This document shows, piece after piece, positions 7,680 to 15,180 of a DNA stretch of 15,180 nt; the stretch's first letter is position 1, and each line of letters opens with the position of its first letter. The position numbers were made by a program, and so were the translations under genes. The stretch is from Cytidiella melzeri (taxonomy: Eukaryota > Basidiomycota > Agaricomycetes > Polyporales > Irpicaceae): contig JABYQR010000629.1 of assembly GCA_022592445.1 (NCBI GenBank), forward strand, positions 1 to 15,180, in the 5' to 3' direction. Below the pieces are notes generated by a model. The model was not told the DNA's origin. It saw nothing but the letters and a program-made list of their open reading frames with translations, and did no database searches.

Positions 7680-8675
7680 GGTATCTACTCCCCTTACTTG
7701 CTAGCTCCGTATGCGAGTATTGTACAACCGGAGACCACTCATGTAACAACACAACAACAACCGGTGCAACGTTCTGGTCATGGTGACAGCCTTCCCGAGC
7801 CCCGAGATCAGGCGGGACACACCACCGCCCACCCGACCAATGACGGGTCCGGGACAAATATAGGTGGGCCCAGTAGTCACGCAGAGGAGATTGACATCCT
7901 CTTGAGCGACATACAACAAACCCTAAATAACATTGAAAACAACCAAGCCCCACAACATGAAGCAGTAAACTCACCTCCAGGTGAACATCAACAGTCCACG
8001 ACCGAGACGAGACCACGTCGAGGACGGAAACGAAAAACCAAAAAGCATTCAGGAAAAAAGACGTATGCAAACATTCACATTGCAACGCTAAACATGAGGG
8101 GACATGGATCCATGTCGATAGGTGACCCTAAGAACAAATGGGTACACGTCAGCAATCTCATGAAGCAGAGGAAAATAGGCATTCTTGCCGTGCAAGAGAC
8201 CCACCTCACCGATGCGTACATAGACCAACTACACAACGTCTATGGCAGGAGGCTGCGCATCGAAAACTCCGCAAATGCCCTCCGTCCAAATGCACATGGA
8301 GTCGCACTTGTATTCAACCGTGACATTGTGTCCACGGATAACCTTCAGACCTGGCAGATCGTGCCTGGAAGGGCAATCCTGGCAAAAGTCCACTGGCATA
8401 AAAACTCGGCAGTTTACATTATGGCAGTATACGCACCTAACGACCCAGCTTCAAACGGTGCCTTCTGGCACGAGGTCCAGAAGACCATTGAAGACCAAGG
8501 CCTTCACAAGCCCAACATCATCCTCGGTGACTATAACCTTGTCAAGGATTCATTAGACCGGTTGCCTAGCCACGAAGATCAAGCAGCAGCGGTCGCAGCA
8601 CTAAAACAAATATCAGCAGAATTCGAACTCATCAATTTGCGCATATACCTATGGTATGTCAGCCGCGGGGAGTAA
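7680..8675 (+). pseudogene. LINE ORF2, part 1: AP-like endonuclease domain
   Basis: This is the target-nicking endonuclease of the LINE. The frame opens at 7680 after a TAG, and the first ATG (in IATLNMRG, 8092) is already inside the domain. Translation must therefore start at a non-AUG codon (a TTG lies at 7698), further upstream by splicing or frameshift, or the start is lost. A Gln/Pro-rich leader and a basic RRGRKRKTKK patch (possible nuclear signal) come first. Catalytic landmarks follow: Asn in LNMRG, Glu in QETHL (8196-8198), YAPND, and Asp/Asn in LGDYN (8526-8537). After EFELINL (to 8639) the frame derails and ends at 8675. The rest of the domain resumes in the next frame at about 8641. 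Confidence 0.85.
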
Positions 8676-9738
8676 ATCACGAATAGATCGTATCTACCTC
8701 ACCTCGCTGCTCCTATCCACATCCATGGACTGGGATATCTCTGACACTGGGGGAGTTGAGACGGACCACCAACTAGTATCTGTTCGACTCTCAAATCCCG
8801 CTACACCCTTTGTCGGACCTGGCCGATGGGTGATGCCTACCATGCTGCTACAAGACAAAGAAGTTAGTGACTTCATACATGTACGTGGCCACAAACTCGA
8901 GGAAGACATACAGCGTTGCCAAACGAACCGATCGGCCGAACATAACCCACAAACACTCTATCAAACCTTCAAACAAGAACTCAAAATTGAGCTCAGGCAG
9001 CGCGCAAGGGTCGCAATACCCAAGATAGAAGCAAAGATACGCACCTTGCAATCCCAACTGGAATCACTGCTGAACGACCAAACCCAGAGCAGTCCAGAAA
9101 CCCTAGACCTCTCAATCGTGTTGATACAGCGCAAAATCAACAAACTTACCACCGCACAAGCTGAAAGGACTCGAGTGGCCACTGCAGCTCACTACCGCCT
9201 GGAAGGTGAAACAATTAGCAAATATTGGTCAAAAATCAACGCTACAAGAAAACCGCGCGATATCGTCTTCGCACTGGAACGAGCATCGTTCACACCGGAC
9301 ACACCTCCACTGGTCGAAACCCGCTCAGACCGCATGGCCGAACTAGCGAGGAACTACCATAATGACCTCCAACACGCTGATATTGATCCTAACAACGGAG
9401 ACGGACGTCGAGCGGCCATTGAAAAGGTCCTGGCGTCGACTGAACGTACTCTCCCCCAGCATGCCCAAGAAGACCTTGCGGACTTCACTAACGCCTCCAC
9501 AGTGCAACTCGCGCTTCGAATGTCAGAGAATGGAAAAGCGACCGGCCTTGATGGCCTACCTTATGAGCTGTGGAAAACGCTTGATCAGAGATTCCAGAAG
9601 TCAAGAACTACTGATATACCCACCTTCGACATAGTGAAAACCCTCACCGCCGTGTACAATGATATTGAGACCCATGGCATGTCCCAAGGTTCCACTTTTA
9701 CTGAGGGATGGATGTGTCCTATCTTGAAGCCTAACAAA
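8641..9738 (+). pseudogene. LINE ORF2, part 2: endonuclease C-terminus and start of RT region
   Basis: This continues ORF2 in a new frame from AYTYGMSAAGSKSRIDRIY (8641 on), which is the end of the APE domain. SRIDRIY is at 8677-8697 and the catalytic TDH of TDHQLVSV is at 8761-8769. A helical linker (about 8860-9300) joins endonuclease to reverse transcriptase. The RT N-terminal blocks follow: ALRMSENGKATGLDGLPYELW, where NGKATGLDGLP is an RT hallmark, and EGWMCPILKPNK. The frame is cut at 9739 by the solo LTR; the residues encoded after that, to 9765, belong to the LTR. The break with part 1 looks like a deletion of roughly ten codons plus a frame change. Confidence 0.85.
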
Positions 9739-9739
9739 G
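9735..9739 (+). repeat. Target site duplication of solo LTR, left copy
   Basis: CAAAG here is identical to 10496-10500 on the other side of the LTR. It is a 5-bp duplication typical of LTR-retrotransposon integrase. It is part of the Asn-Lys-Val codons of ORF2. Confidence 0.9.
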
Positions 9740-9855
9740 TGACACGGAGACAGGGCTCGACGTGACAAACAGGGACACGATGTGGACGACGACGACGAGG
9801 TGGTGGCAGGCGTGTAGCACAATGCTCTCACCAACTATAAACCTTATTCAGGTAG

Positions 9856-9942
9856 CTAGCCCAGTAAAGACCAAGTTAGTATTGTGACTACCAGCTATGT
9901 AGTACAAGAGTGGGTTGCTTACCTAGCCCAGTAAAGACCAAG
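9856..9942 (+). repeat. Direct pair of a 20-nt motif in solo LTR
   Basis: CTAGCCCAGTAAAGACCAAG is repeated perfectly at 9856-9875 and 9923-9942, start-to-start distance 67 bp, upstream of the TATA box. The same arrangement in the LTR fragment at 2440-2525 suggests a functional promoter element. Confidence 0.75.
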
Positions 9943-9979
9943 AGGTCGAGATGGGGGGCTAGGAGCGTACATGTAGCAG

Positions 9980-9987
9980 TATATATA
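9980..9987 (+). promoter_or_regulatory. TATA box of solo LTR
   Basis: TATATATA is in the same sequence context as in the other copy (GCAGTATATATAGACTTCAGGG here, GCAGCAGTATATA there). It probably is the U3 promoter of the parent LTR element and could still drive sense transcription into the second half of LINE ORF2. Confidence 0.6.
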
Positions 9988-10495
9988 GACTTCAGGGACC
10001 TGCGCACAGACCATGTTGAGGGCAGGCTTTGCAAGAAGCCGTGTGAACGAAGAACAAAAGAACTACCTAAAGGAGAACAATAGCTATTGTCTAGACCTTG
10101 CCAAGAACTCTACTCGTGAGAGAATCTATCTAAAAGGAGACCAACTATTGTATTCCATTCCCACACTTGTGAGAACATCCTTCCATAAAGAGAACAATAA
10201 GGAAAGAACAAAAGGAGTCCATGTGGACGTCATTTATGACATCAAACCCTAGCTATGGGCTGAGCCATGTGTCTGTAGCCATGTGGTCTTACTTAAGCTA
10301 AGTCACATGCCAGTGTGACGTAGTAGCAAGTAATGTGACCGTGTGGAGCGTCTAAGCCACGTGATATGGGCGCTTAATAGACGTGCAAAGGAGTTTATGC
10401 AGAGAAGGTTGCAACTAAGCTGCAGCCCGGAGTTTTACAGATAAAAACAAGAGGTAAATTGCGAAAATTAAGGGCTAGTCAGGCCATCCATGACA

Positions 10496-10500
10496 CAAAG
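10496..10500 (+). repeat. Target site duplication of solo LTR, right copy
   Basis: CAAAG is identical to 9735-9739. The LINE frame resumes at the last G of this copy, as the GTG codon of Val. Confidence 0.9.
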
Positions 10501-12638
10501 TGAACACGCAAGACATTGCAAACTACCGCCCAATCACCCTCCTCAACACGGACTACAAGGTCTTCTCCAAAGCTCTTGCAGCGCGTTTTGCAGCCCACGC
10601 ACATACAATTATCCATGAAGATCAAGCAGGCTTCATTAAAGGTCGCAGCATCACTGATCAAATACGACTCACCTCCCTCATGGTTGATTTCGCCGAGGCC
10701 GAAGCGGTAAATGGGCTCATTGTGGGCTTGGATCAAGAAAAGGCCTATGACAAGATGACTCACGACTACATCTGGGAGACCATGGACAAACACAAAGTAC
10801 CTGAATGTTTCTGTAACACCGTTAAAGCCCTCTACAGCTCAGCCTATACCACTGTAATCATAAACGGAGAAATGAGCACACCTTTCTGGGTCACACGAGG
10901 GGTTCGGCAAGGAGACCCACTATCCTGCCTGCTCTTTGACCTTGCAATAGAACCATTGGCCTGTATGATACGCGCATCGACTTTACGAGGCATACAAATA
11001 CCTAAAGCACCTAATCGCTCAGTCATATCCCTCTTTGCTGATGATACTACGACTTTCCTTTCTGAACATGACCGTTTCAAAGATCTTGAACAGATTCTTG
11101 ACACATGGTGCCTGGCATCCGGAGCTAAATTCAATAAAGATAAAACGGTCGCAATACCCATCGGAACAACGGAATATCGCCAGTCAGTAATGACCACGCG
11201 GCGATTATCAAAAAATGCAAACCCCCTTCCAAACAATGTCCGCGTGATACCAGACGGTACTGCGACACATATGCTAGGTGCATGGATAGGCAACCACACT
11301 AATGCAGAAAATCCGTGGACTCCTGTCATTAATAAGATCAATGCAGCGCTAACACGCTGGGGAAAGAGCAAACCCACCCTGAAAGGCAAACGACTCATTG
11401 TGCAAATGATTGTAGCAGGCATGACCCAATACCTAACCAAAGTCCAAGGCATGCCCAAACAAACGGAGAACCTCCTCCGCAAAACCATCTCAGACTTCAT
11501 GTGGGACAAAAAACGGAACCCGCCAGTCAACGCTCCCACCCTGACCCTGCCCTTTGAAGACGGCGGCTTGAAACTTCTAGACCTACCGGCACGAAACGAA
11601 GCCATAGAACTCACCTGGCTCGCGACGTATCTGCGCAGAGATACTAAACGACCCACCTGGACATATATAGCAGACCACCTTATTTCAAGAAATGTTATGG
11701 TGGCCAACAGCTGCATCCTCTCGGATGAAAAAGACATGGTCTACACCCAAACCTGGCGCGCGAGCGTCCACCCGAAGTCGAAACTACCTGAATCACTCAA
11801 ACGGATGGTGCGGATTGCGGAAAAATATAACACGAACTTAGCGGCAATTAAACTCTCCACACGTCTAAAACACGACTTACCGATCTGGCACCACATAGGT
11901 GCAAAGGAACCCCTCCGCCGACTGATACACTCCACACCCGGACAATGCCTACTGAATAACCATAGCGTTTTCACCGTCGGCGACCTCCTCGACGTACTGA
12001 AACGAACGAGACCGGACTTCCCACATCACACCGGCCGACCCTCCTGTTCGTGTCAGATGTGCACACAAGATCGAGAAAGGCTAAGCTGCACGCACCCATC
12101 AAAATGCTGTGAAACTGCCTCACGTCTCCTGAATAACCTCCATGCTAAATGGCACCCAGACACCAACCCACCCGATGACAAGCTCACCCTGACACGCCAC
12201 CAGAAAGAAAAGAACCGGAAGGCTAGACTCGAAGGCTCTTCACTCACCTTCGACCCTAGTGTCACCACGGGCGACGACGTCTCCAACGGTTTCAGGATAT
12301 TCACGGACCACACCATGTCCTCATGCGAACCAGCCCACCAACCACCGACCCCTGCGATCCGCCGAAGGGATTTCCTCACAGTTTACACCGACGGATCTTG
12401 TCTGAACAACGGCGCCGCAAATGCTTGCGCCGGAGCCGGCGTGTGGTATGGAACTGACGACTCCCGCAACCTAGCCATCAGGGTCCCCGGGCCAACACAA
12501 ACCAATCAAGCTGGCGAAGTCCTGGCGATACAACGTGTGGCAGCTCTAACGCCCCCCTCCAGACCACTACACATCATCAGCGACTCCCGATATGCAATAG
12601 ACGGCCTGACTACGCACCTGCAGAAATGGCGCGATTGA
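10500..12638 (+). pseudogene. LINE ORF2, part 3: reverse transcriptase and start of RNase H
   Basis: This is the catalytic core of the LINE polymerase, about 712 codons. RT motifs appear in order: IANYRPITLLNTDYKVFSK, DQAGFIKGRSITDQI, LDQEKAYDKM (first Asp), GVRQGDPLSCLLFDLA, LFADD (FADD at 11034-11045, catalytic Asp pair) and ASGAKFNKDKT. The thumb and linker follow. Then comes a cysteine cluster, CSCQMC...C...CC, at about 12048-12115. RNase HI starts at VYTDGSCLNNG (Asp 12390-12392), with Glu in GEVLAI (12516-12518) and Asp in ISDSRYA (12582-12584). The frame stops at a TGA (12636-12638) inside RNase H. The apparent GTG start at 10500 is an artefact of the LTR insertion: the frame is a direct continuation of 8641-9738. 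Confidence 0.93.
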
Positions 12639-13658
12639 GGATGGACAGGCGTGGACAACACAGACCTGTTCCGTAGCGCTGCCTACCACCTACAACAAAG
12701 GTCAGCAATAACCACCTTTGAGTGGGTAAAAGGACACTCCGGGTCCCTAGGAAATGACGGTGCAGACAATCTCGCGAGCCACGGAACACAACTAGAACCC
12801 CCAGCGGACCTGGACCTAACAGTACCCAACGTTTGGAACCTCACCGGGGTGAAAGCGACAGCCCTATCGCAGGCCATAGCTTACACCAGAGTTCGTCTGG
12901 CAAACCCGACTGATCCACGACCCGCAGCGGAAGTGAATCTCGACAAAACATACCACTGCGTGCATGACCACCTCGGAGGATGCTACCCCACCAGGGGCAG
13001 CATTTGGAAAAGCCTACGACACAAAGATATCAGCCGCAAAATCTCTGACTTCTTATGGAGAACAATGCACAACTCACTCAAAGTGGGGAAGTTCTGGGCC
13101 CACATCCAGGATCTAGAACATCGGCGTACATGCACCCTGTGTGACGAAGAAGACTCCATCGACCACATCCTCGTCGAATGCTCGGCTCCGGACTGCACTC
13201 GGATATGGGCACTGTGTGAAAGCCTCTGGCACATCAAGACACCTACGGTACCATGGCCAGGCAAACACATTGGCAACCTACTAGGCGCCCCACTCGCCAA
13301 CTTCACTACACCTGACGGGAAGCGTCAGCCAGGTCTGTCGCGACTTTATTGCATAATGATGACCGAATCCGCCCACCTCATCTGGAGACTCCGCTGTGAA
13401 CAGCGCATTGACCGCGGGGGGAAGAAACACTCTCTCAGAGAAATTGATCGGAAATGGCTCACGGCAATGAACATGCAAGTCACCATTGACAGCGAACTGA
13501 CGAAACTAAAATATGGTAAACAAAAACTGCCAAAACAACTAGTCTTGCGCACCTGGAGCGGCATACTTAACCATGACCGCGACCTTCCGCTAGACTGGAT
13601 TGAATACCGGGTTTTTAGTGGGTATGGGCCCCCTGTGATAATTCACCCTCTTGTTTGA
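12639..13658 (+). pseudogene. LINE ORF2, part 4: end of RNase H and C-terminal CCHC finger
   Basis: It is in the same frame as the preceding part across the TGA; GWTGVDNTDLFRSAAYHL follows directly, as expected for LINE RNase H. WVKGHSG and GNDGADNLA supply the RNase H His (12735-12737) and last Asp (12765-12767), so all four DEDD residues exist. A zinc finger C-TL-C-x7-H-x4-C is at 13131-13181, the usual C-terminal finger of such ORF2 proteins. The tail ends with TWSGILNHDRDLPLDWI and a TGA stop at 13656-13658. If translated alone, the first ATG is a Met just after the TGA (GTG at 12651 is also possible), but it would not be functional on its own. Confidence 0.9.
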
Positions 13659-13710
13659 AAGTTACGAGTGTAGGGGATGACTAGGAGGGTCAATTAACTC
13701 TGGGAGTAAG
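13659..13710 (+). other. LINE 3' UTR remnant
   Basis: These 52 bp between the ORF2 stop and the copia LTR show no poly(A) or short-repeat tail. The LINE 3' end is therefore presumably on the far side of the copia element. GTAAG at 13706-13710 would be the copia target duplication; the other copy is outside the window. Confidence 0.5.
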
Positions 13711-13741
13711 TGTCTTATTATTTCTCTGCTCTCTAGGAGCT

Positions 13742-13751
13742 GTATATATAC
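13742..13751 (-). promoter_or_regulatory. TATA-like box in copia LTR
   Basis: GTATATATAC is palindromic, so strand follows from context. On the minus strand it would start transcription near the LTR end around 13715-13720, leaving very little U5. That makes either this role or the proposed LTR end uncertain. Confidence 0.4.
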
Positions 13752-13789
13752 ATGTCTGTAACTAGATTACTAATGCTACAGTAATGTCA

Positions 13790-13842
13790 TATGAGTAAGG
13801 ATTGGTAAGGATTGGTAATCCTATGAGTAATGATTGGTAATG
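13790..13842 (+). repeat. Short tandem/diverged repeats in copia LTR
   Basis: TAAGGATTGG occurs twice in tandem (13796-13815). ATGAGTAA...GATTGGTAAT recurs, with variation, at 13823-13841. These are short repeats typical of LTR promoter regions; function unknown. Confidence 0.55.
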
Positions 13843-14174
13843 CACAGTCCTGCTTGCTAATACTACTGAATAGAGAATGTAAGCGATGACTGAGCATCCT
13901 ACATAACTGAATGGTGCTGACTGAGCCTTTAGTAAGCTCAATACATTTGGTATATGAAATATGAGTCATGCAGAAGCCTCATGGTACTTCTGCTATTCAA
14001 TCATGGAAACTACTGGAACACGATGCCATATGGTGTAAGTATCGCATCGTGTGTGACCATAAGGATGGTGGAATCACATGCTATGTACTATCTGTGCTTA
14101 TCTATCTACATATCTAATCTACATTGTCCATAGATCTGATGTCCGATAATCAGCGATACAATCTCGCTTTGACA

Positions 14175-14183
14175 CTCCCACTT
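14175..14183 (-). promoter_or_regulatory. Polypurine tract of copia element
   Basis: On the minus strand AAGTGGGAG lies immediately before the LTR start TGTCA. This is where the plus-strand DNA primer of an LTR retrotransposon is made. It is short but well placed, after the Pol stop and flush with the LTR. Confidence 0.65.
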
Positions 14184-14231
14184 GATGCCAACATCATTTT
14201 GCTTTGAGCTACTTTGAATGACAGCATCTCG

Positions 14232-15180
14232 TTAGAGTGCAGTGAAGTTCACTAGTCCAAGACTCCCACTGAATTTAGACTGTTTCTGAAATGCCAATGA
14301 CTTGGTCATAATATCAGCAACTTGGTCTTCAGTTGGGATGGCATAGAGTTCTGCCTTTTTGTCTTCATTTATGAACTCGCGAACATAGTGATAACGAATG
14401 TCAATGTGCTTTGAACGAGCTTCAATCTTTGGATTCTTTGTGAAGAAGATGGCACCATGGTTGTCGCAATAGATCGTAGTGGGACCTCTTGGTGACATAT
14501 CCAATTCCGTAAGCATAGTACGTATCCAAGCACACTGCCTCGCTGTGTCGCATAATGCCATGTACTCTGCTTCCATTGAAGAGAGTGCTACGGTCTTCTG
14601 TTTCCTCGAGACCCATGACACTGCGCCTTTGGCCAGAAGGAATGCATAGCCAGTAGTGGAGTGTCTGTCGTCTTTGTTCTCAGCCCAGTCTGCGTCTGAG
14701 TACCCAACTAGTCCAGATTGGCTGCGTCCATCATACTTGATAGCGTATGACTGAGTACCAAGTAGATAACGGAGTATGTACTTTGCAGCATTCATATGGA
14801 TCTGAGTGGGATTTGACATATACTGAGAAAGACGTATGACAGCATATGAAATGTCGGGACGAGTACCAATCATAACATATATGAGTGTACCAATCAAGGC
14901 TTGATACGAACTCCTAAGCTCATGTTCCGCTGTATAGTCAGAATCTGCTTTGCGAAGTTCTAGTCCAGATGGTAAAGGTGTACGGGCAGGATTAGCATTG
15001 ATCATTTGAAAACGTTTAAGAGCATCTTCAATGTACGACCCTTGAGAAAGGTAGAGTGTACGCTCTTTACGATTTCTATGCACTTGCATGCCTAGGATTA
15101 GCTTTGCTTCTCCTAAGTCACGCATCTCATATTGATTCATGAGATTTGTTTTGAGTGCTTTGATCCCAGCTTTATCGTTG
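14232..15180 (-). CDS. pol: Copia Pol, C-terminal part: end of reverse transcriptase and RNase H
   Basis: This is the C-terminal part of a Ty1/copia polyprotein, partial at the right edge. The frame is open without a stop to the window end, so the ATG at 15140 is an internal Met and not a start. MRDLGEAKLILGMQV is the block that follows the RT active site in copia elements; the YVDD box itself lies outside. YLSQGSYIEDAL...PLPSG and GTLIYVMIGTRPDISYAV follow. RNase H has GYSDADWA (Asp 14694-14696), ALSSMEAEYMAL, YCDNHGAI and KHIDIRYHYVRE, a complete set of its hallmarks. The product ends LVNFTAL, then TGA. The frame is intact and highly consensus-like, so the element may be recent. Confidence 0.93.
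   Translation of the reverse strand, partial: NDKAGIKALKTNLMNQYEMRDLGEAKLILGMQVHRNRKERTLYLSQGSYIEDALKRFQMINANPARTPLPSGLELRKADSDYTAEHELRSSYQALIGTLIYVMIGTRPDISYAVIRLSQYMSNPTQIHMNAAKYILRYLLGTQSYAIKYDGRSQSGLVGYSDADWAENKDDRHSTTGYAFLLAKGAVSWVSRKQKTVALSSMEAEYMALCDTARQCAWIRTMLTELDMSPRGPTTIYCDNHGAIFFTKNPKIEARSKHIDIRYHYVREFINEDKKAELYAIPTEDQVADIMTKSLAFQKQSKFSGSLGLVNFTAL

Larger units (their letters stand above)
9740..10495 (+). mobile_element. Solo LTR (756 bp) inserted in LINE ORF2
   Basis: The element begins TGACACGG, ends ATGACA (TG...CA) and is flanked by perfect CAAAG duplications. It carries no gag or pol, so it is a solo LTR left by recombination between two LTRs. Its first 531 bp match 2323-2853. 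The last 225 bp (10271-10495) are unique here and hold short inverted stretches such as CACATGCCAGTGTG and an A-rich ATAAAAACAAGAG near the end. Removing the LTR and one CAAAG (761 bp) brings PNK back in frame with VNTQDIANYRPI of the RT. Its owner element is not in the window: the copia LTR at 13711 is a different sequence. Confidence 0.93.
3539..13710 (+). mobile_element. Tad-type non-LTR retrotransposon (LINE) with two gag-like ORFs, inactivated
   Basis: Three coding blocks lie in the same direction: gag-like ORF1a (3539-5246), gag-like ORF1b (5883-7103) and ORF2 (7680-13658) with AP endonuclease, reverse transcriptase and RNase HI. APE plus RT plus RNase H is the Tad-group layout of fungal LINEs; I cannot place it among Tad, Deceiver or Inkcap without a tree. 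The copy is broken by a TGA in ORF1a, a small deletion with frameshift near 8637, a solo LTR at 9740-10495 and a TGA at 12636. Both true ends are unproven: the 5' end is somewhere in 2854-3538 and the 3' end is hidden by the copia element. That ORF1a belongs to the same element as ORF2 is inferred from orientation, its homology to ORF1b, and the lack of any element end between them. Confidence 0.75.
13711..14174 (-). repeat. 3' LTR of copia element (464 bp, proposed)
   Basis: On the minus strand it starts TGTCAAAGCG directly after the purine tract and is proposed to end ...AATAAGACA. The ends share the inverted tetranucleotide TGTC/GACA. The start next to the tract is well supported. The far end (13711) rests on the TG...CA rule and the inverted match only and could be shifted. 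Two possible RNA hairpins lie inside: an 8-bp stem CACGATGC/GCATCGTG (14019-14051) and a 7-bp stem GCAGAAG/CTTCTGC (13970-13993). Confidence 0.65.
13711..15180 (-). mobile_element. Ty1/copia retrotransposon, 3' end
   Basis: On the minus strand the order is Pol C-terminus (RT end, RNase H), a 48-bp gap, a purine tract and the 3' LTR. This is the standard copia order. The element leaves the window to the right. It abuts the LINE 3' UTR, so it probably inserted into the LINE. The Pol frame has no stop or frameshift in nearly 950 bp, so this is a younger copy than the LINE or the gypsy fragment. Confidence 0.88.

Noticed and set aside
10500..10502. GTG as a start codon for an independent RT protein
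   Set aside because: It is the Val codon at the LTR target duplication. The frame continues from 9738 once the LTR is removed.
10844..11737. Minus-strand open frame of 297 codons
   Set aside because: It lies antisense to the RT core, where the plus frame has all RT motifs; it is a shadow without recognisable domains.
1..15180. CRISPR array, rRNA, tRNA or host metabolic gene
   Set aside because: No regularly spaced repeats, no RNA gene landmarks and no non-transposon protein were seen on either strand.

Overview
This window is a nest of retrotransposons; I see no ordinary host gene. It looks like nuclear DNA of a filamentous fungus, most likely a basidiomycete (inference). The grounds are a Tad-type LINE whose ORF2 carries endonuclease, reverse transcriptase and RNase H, degraded Ty3/gypsy and Ty1/copia elements, and a candidate 49-nt intron with a CTAAT branch site. 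Four element types are present. (1) 1-2322, minus strand: the 5' part of a Ty3/gypsy-like LTR element, with Gag (78-1196), the start of Pol in the -1 frame (1-105), and an unrecognised, broken coding region upstream of Gag (1197-2223). (2) 2323-2853, plus strand: the first 531 bp of an LTR, truncated at its 3' side. (3) About 3539-13710, plus strand: a LINE. (4) 13711 to the right edge, minus strand: the 3' end of a Ty1/copia element.

The LINE is the core of the window. In order it holds a Gag-like zinc-knuckle protein (ORF1a, 3539-5246), a second diverged Gag-like zinc-knuckle protein (ORF1b, 5883-7103), and ORF2 (open from 7680 to 13658). ORF2 encodes an APE-type endonuclease, a reverse transcriptase with FADD box, a cysteine-rich stretch, RNase HI with all four acidic residues, and a C-terminal CCHC finger. 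ORF1a and ORF1b are visibly homologous, so the element appears to carry a duplicated Gag-like gene. ORF1a appears to start at an ATG in good context (3539), and a 49-nt intron must be removed to join its first exon to the rest.

The LINE copy is dead. ORF1a has an in-frame TGA at 4089. The endonuclease is frameshifted by a small deletion near 8637. A 756-bp solo LTR sits in the reverse transcriptase (9740-10495, TG...CA, flanked by a perfect 5-bp CAAAG target duplication). RNase H has an in-frame TGA at 12636. The solo LTR is the same family as the fragment at 2323-2853. Subtracting it plus one CAAAG makes the ORF2 frame continuous, which proves the nesting order.

The copia element lies against the LINE 3' UTR, so any LINE poly(A) tail is outside the window. 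The clearest unusual signals are the tandem paralogous ORF1s, the intron in a retrotransposon ORF1, all four in-frame stop breaks being TGA, and the upstream coding region with a CxxC pattern ahead of the gypsy Gag.
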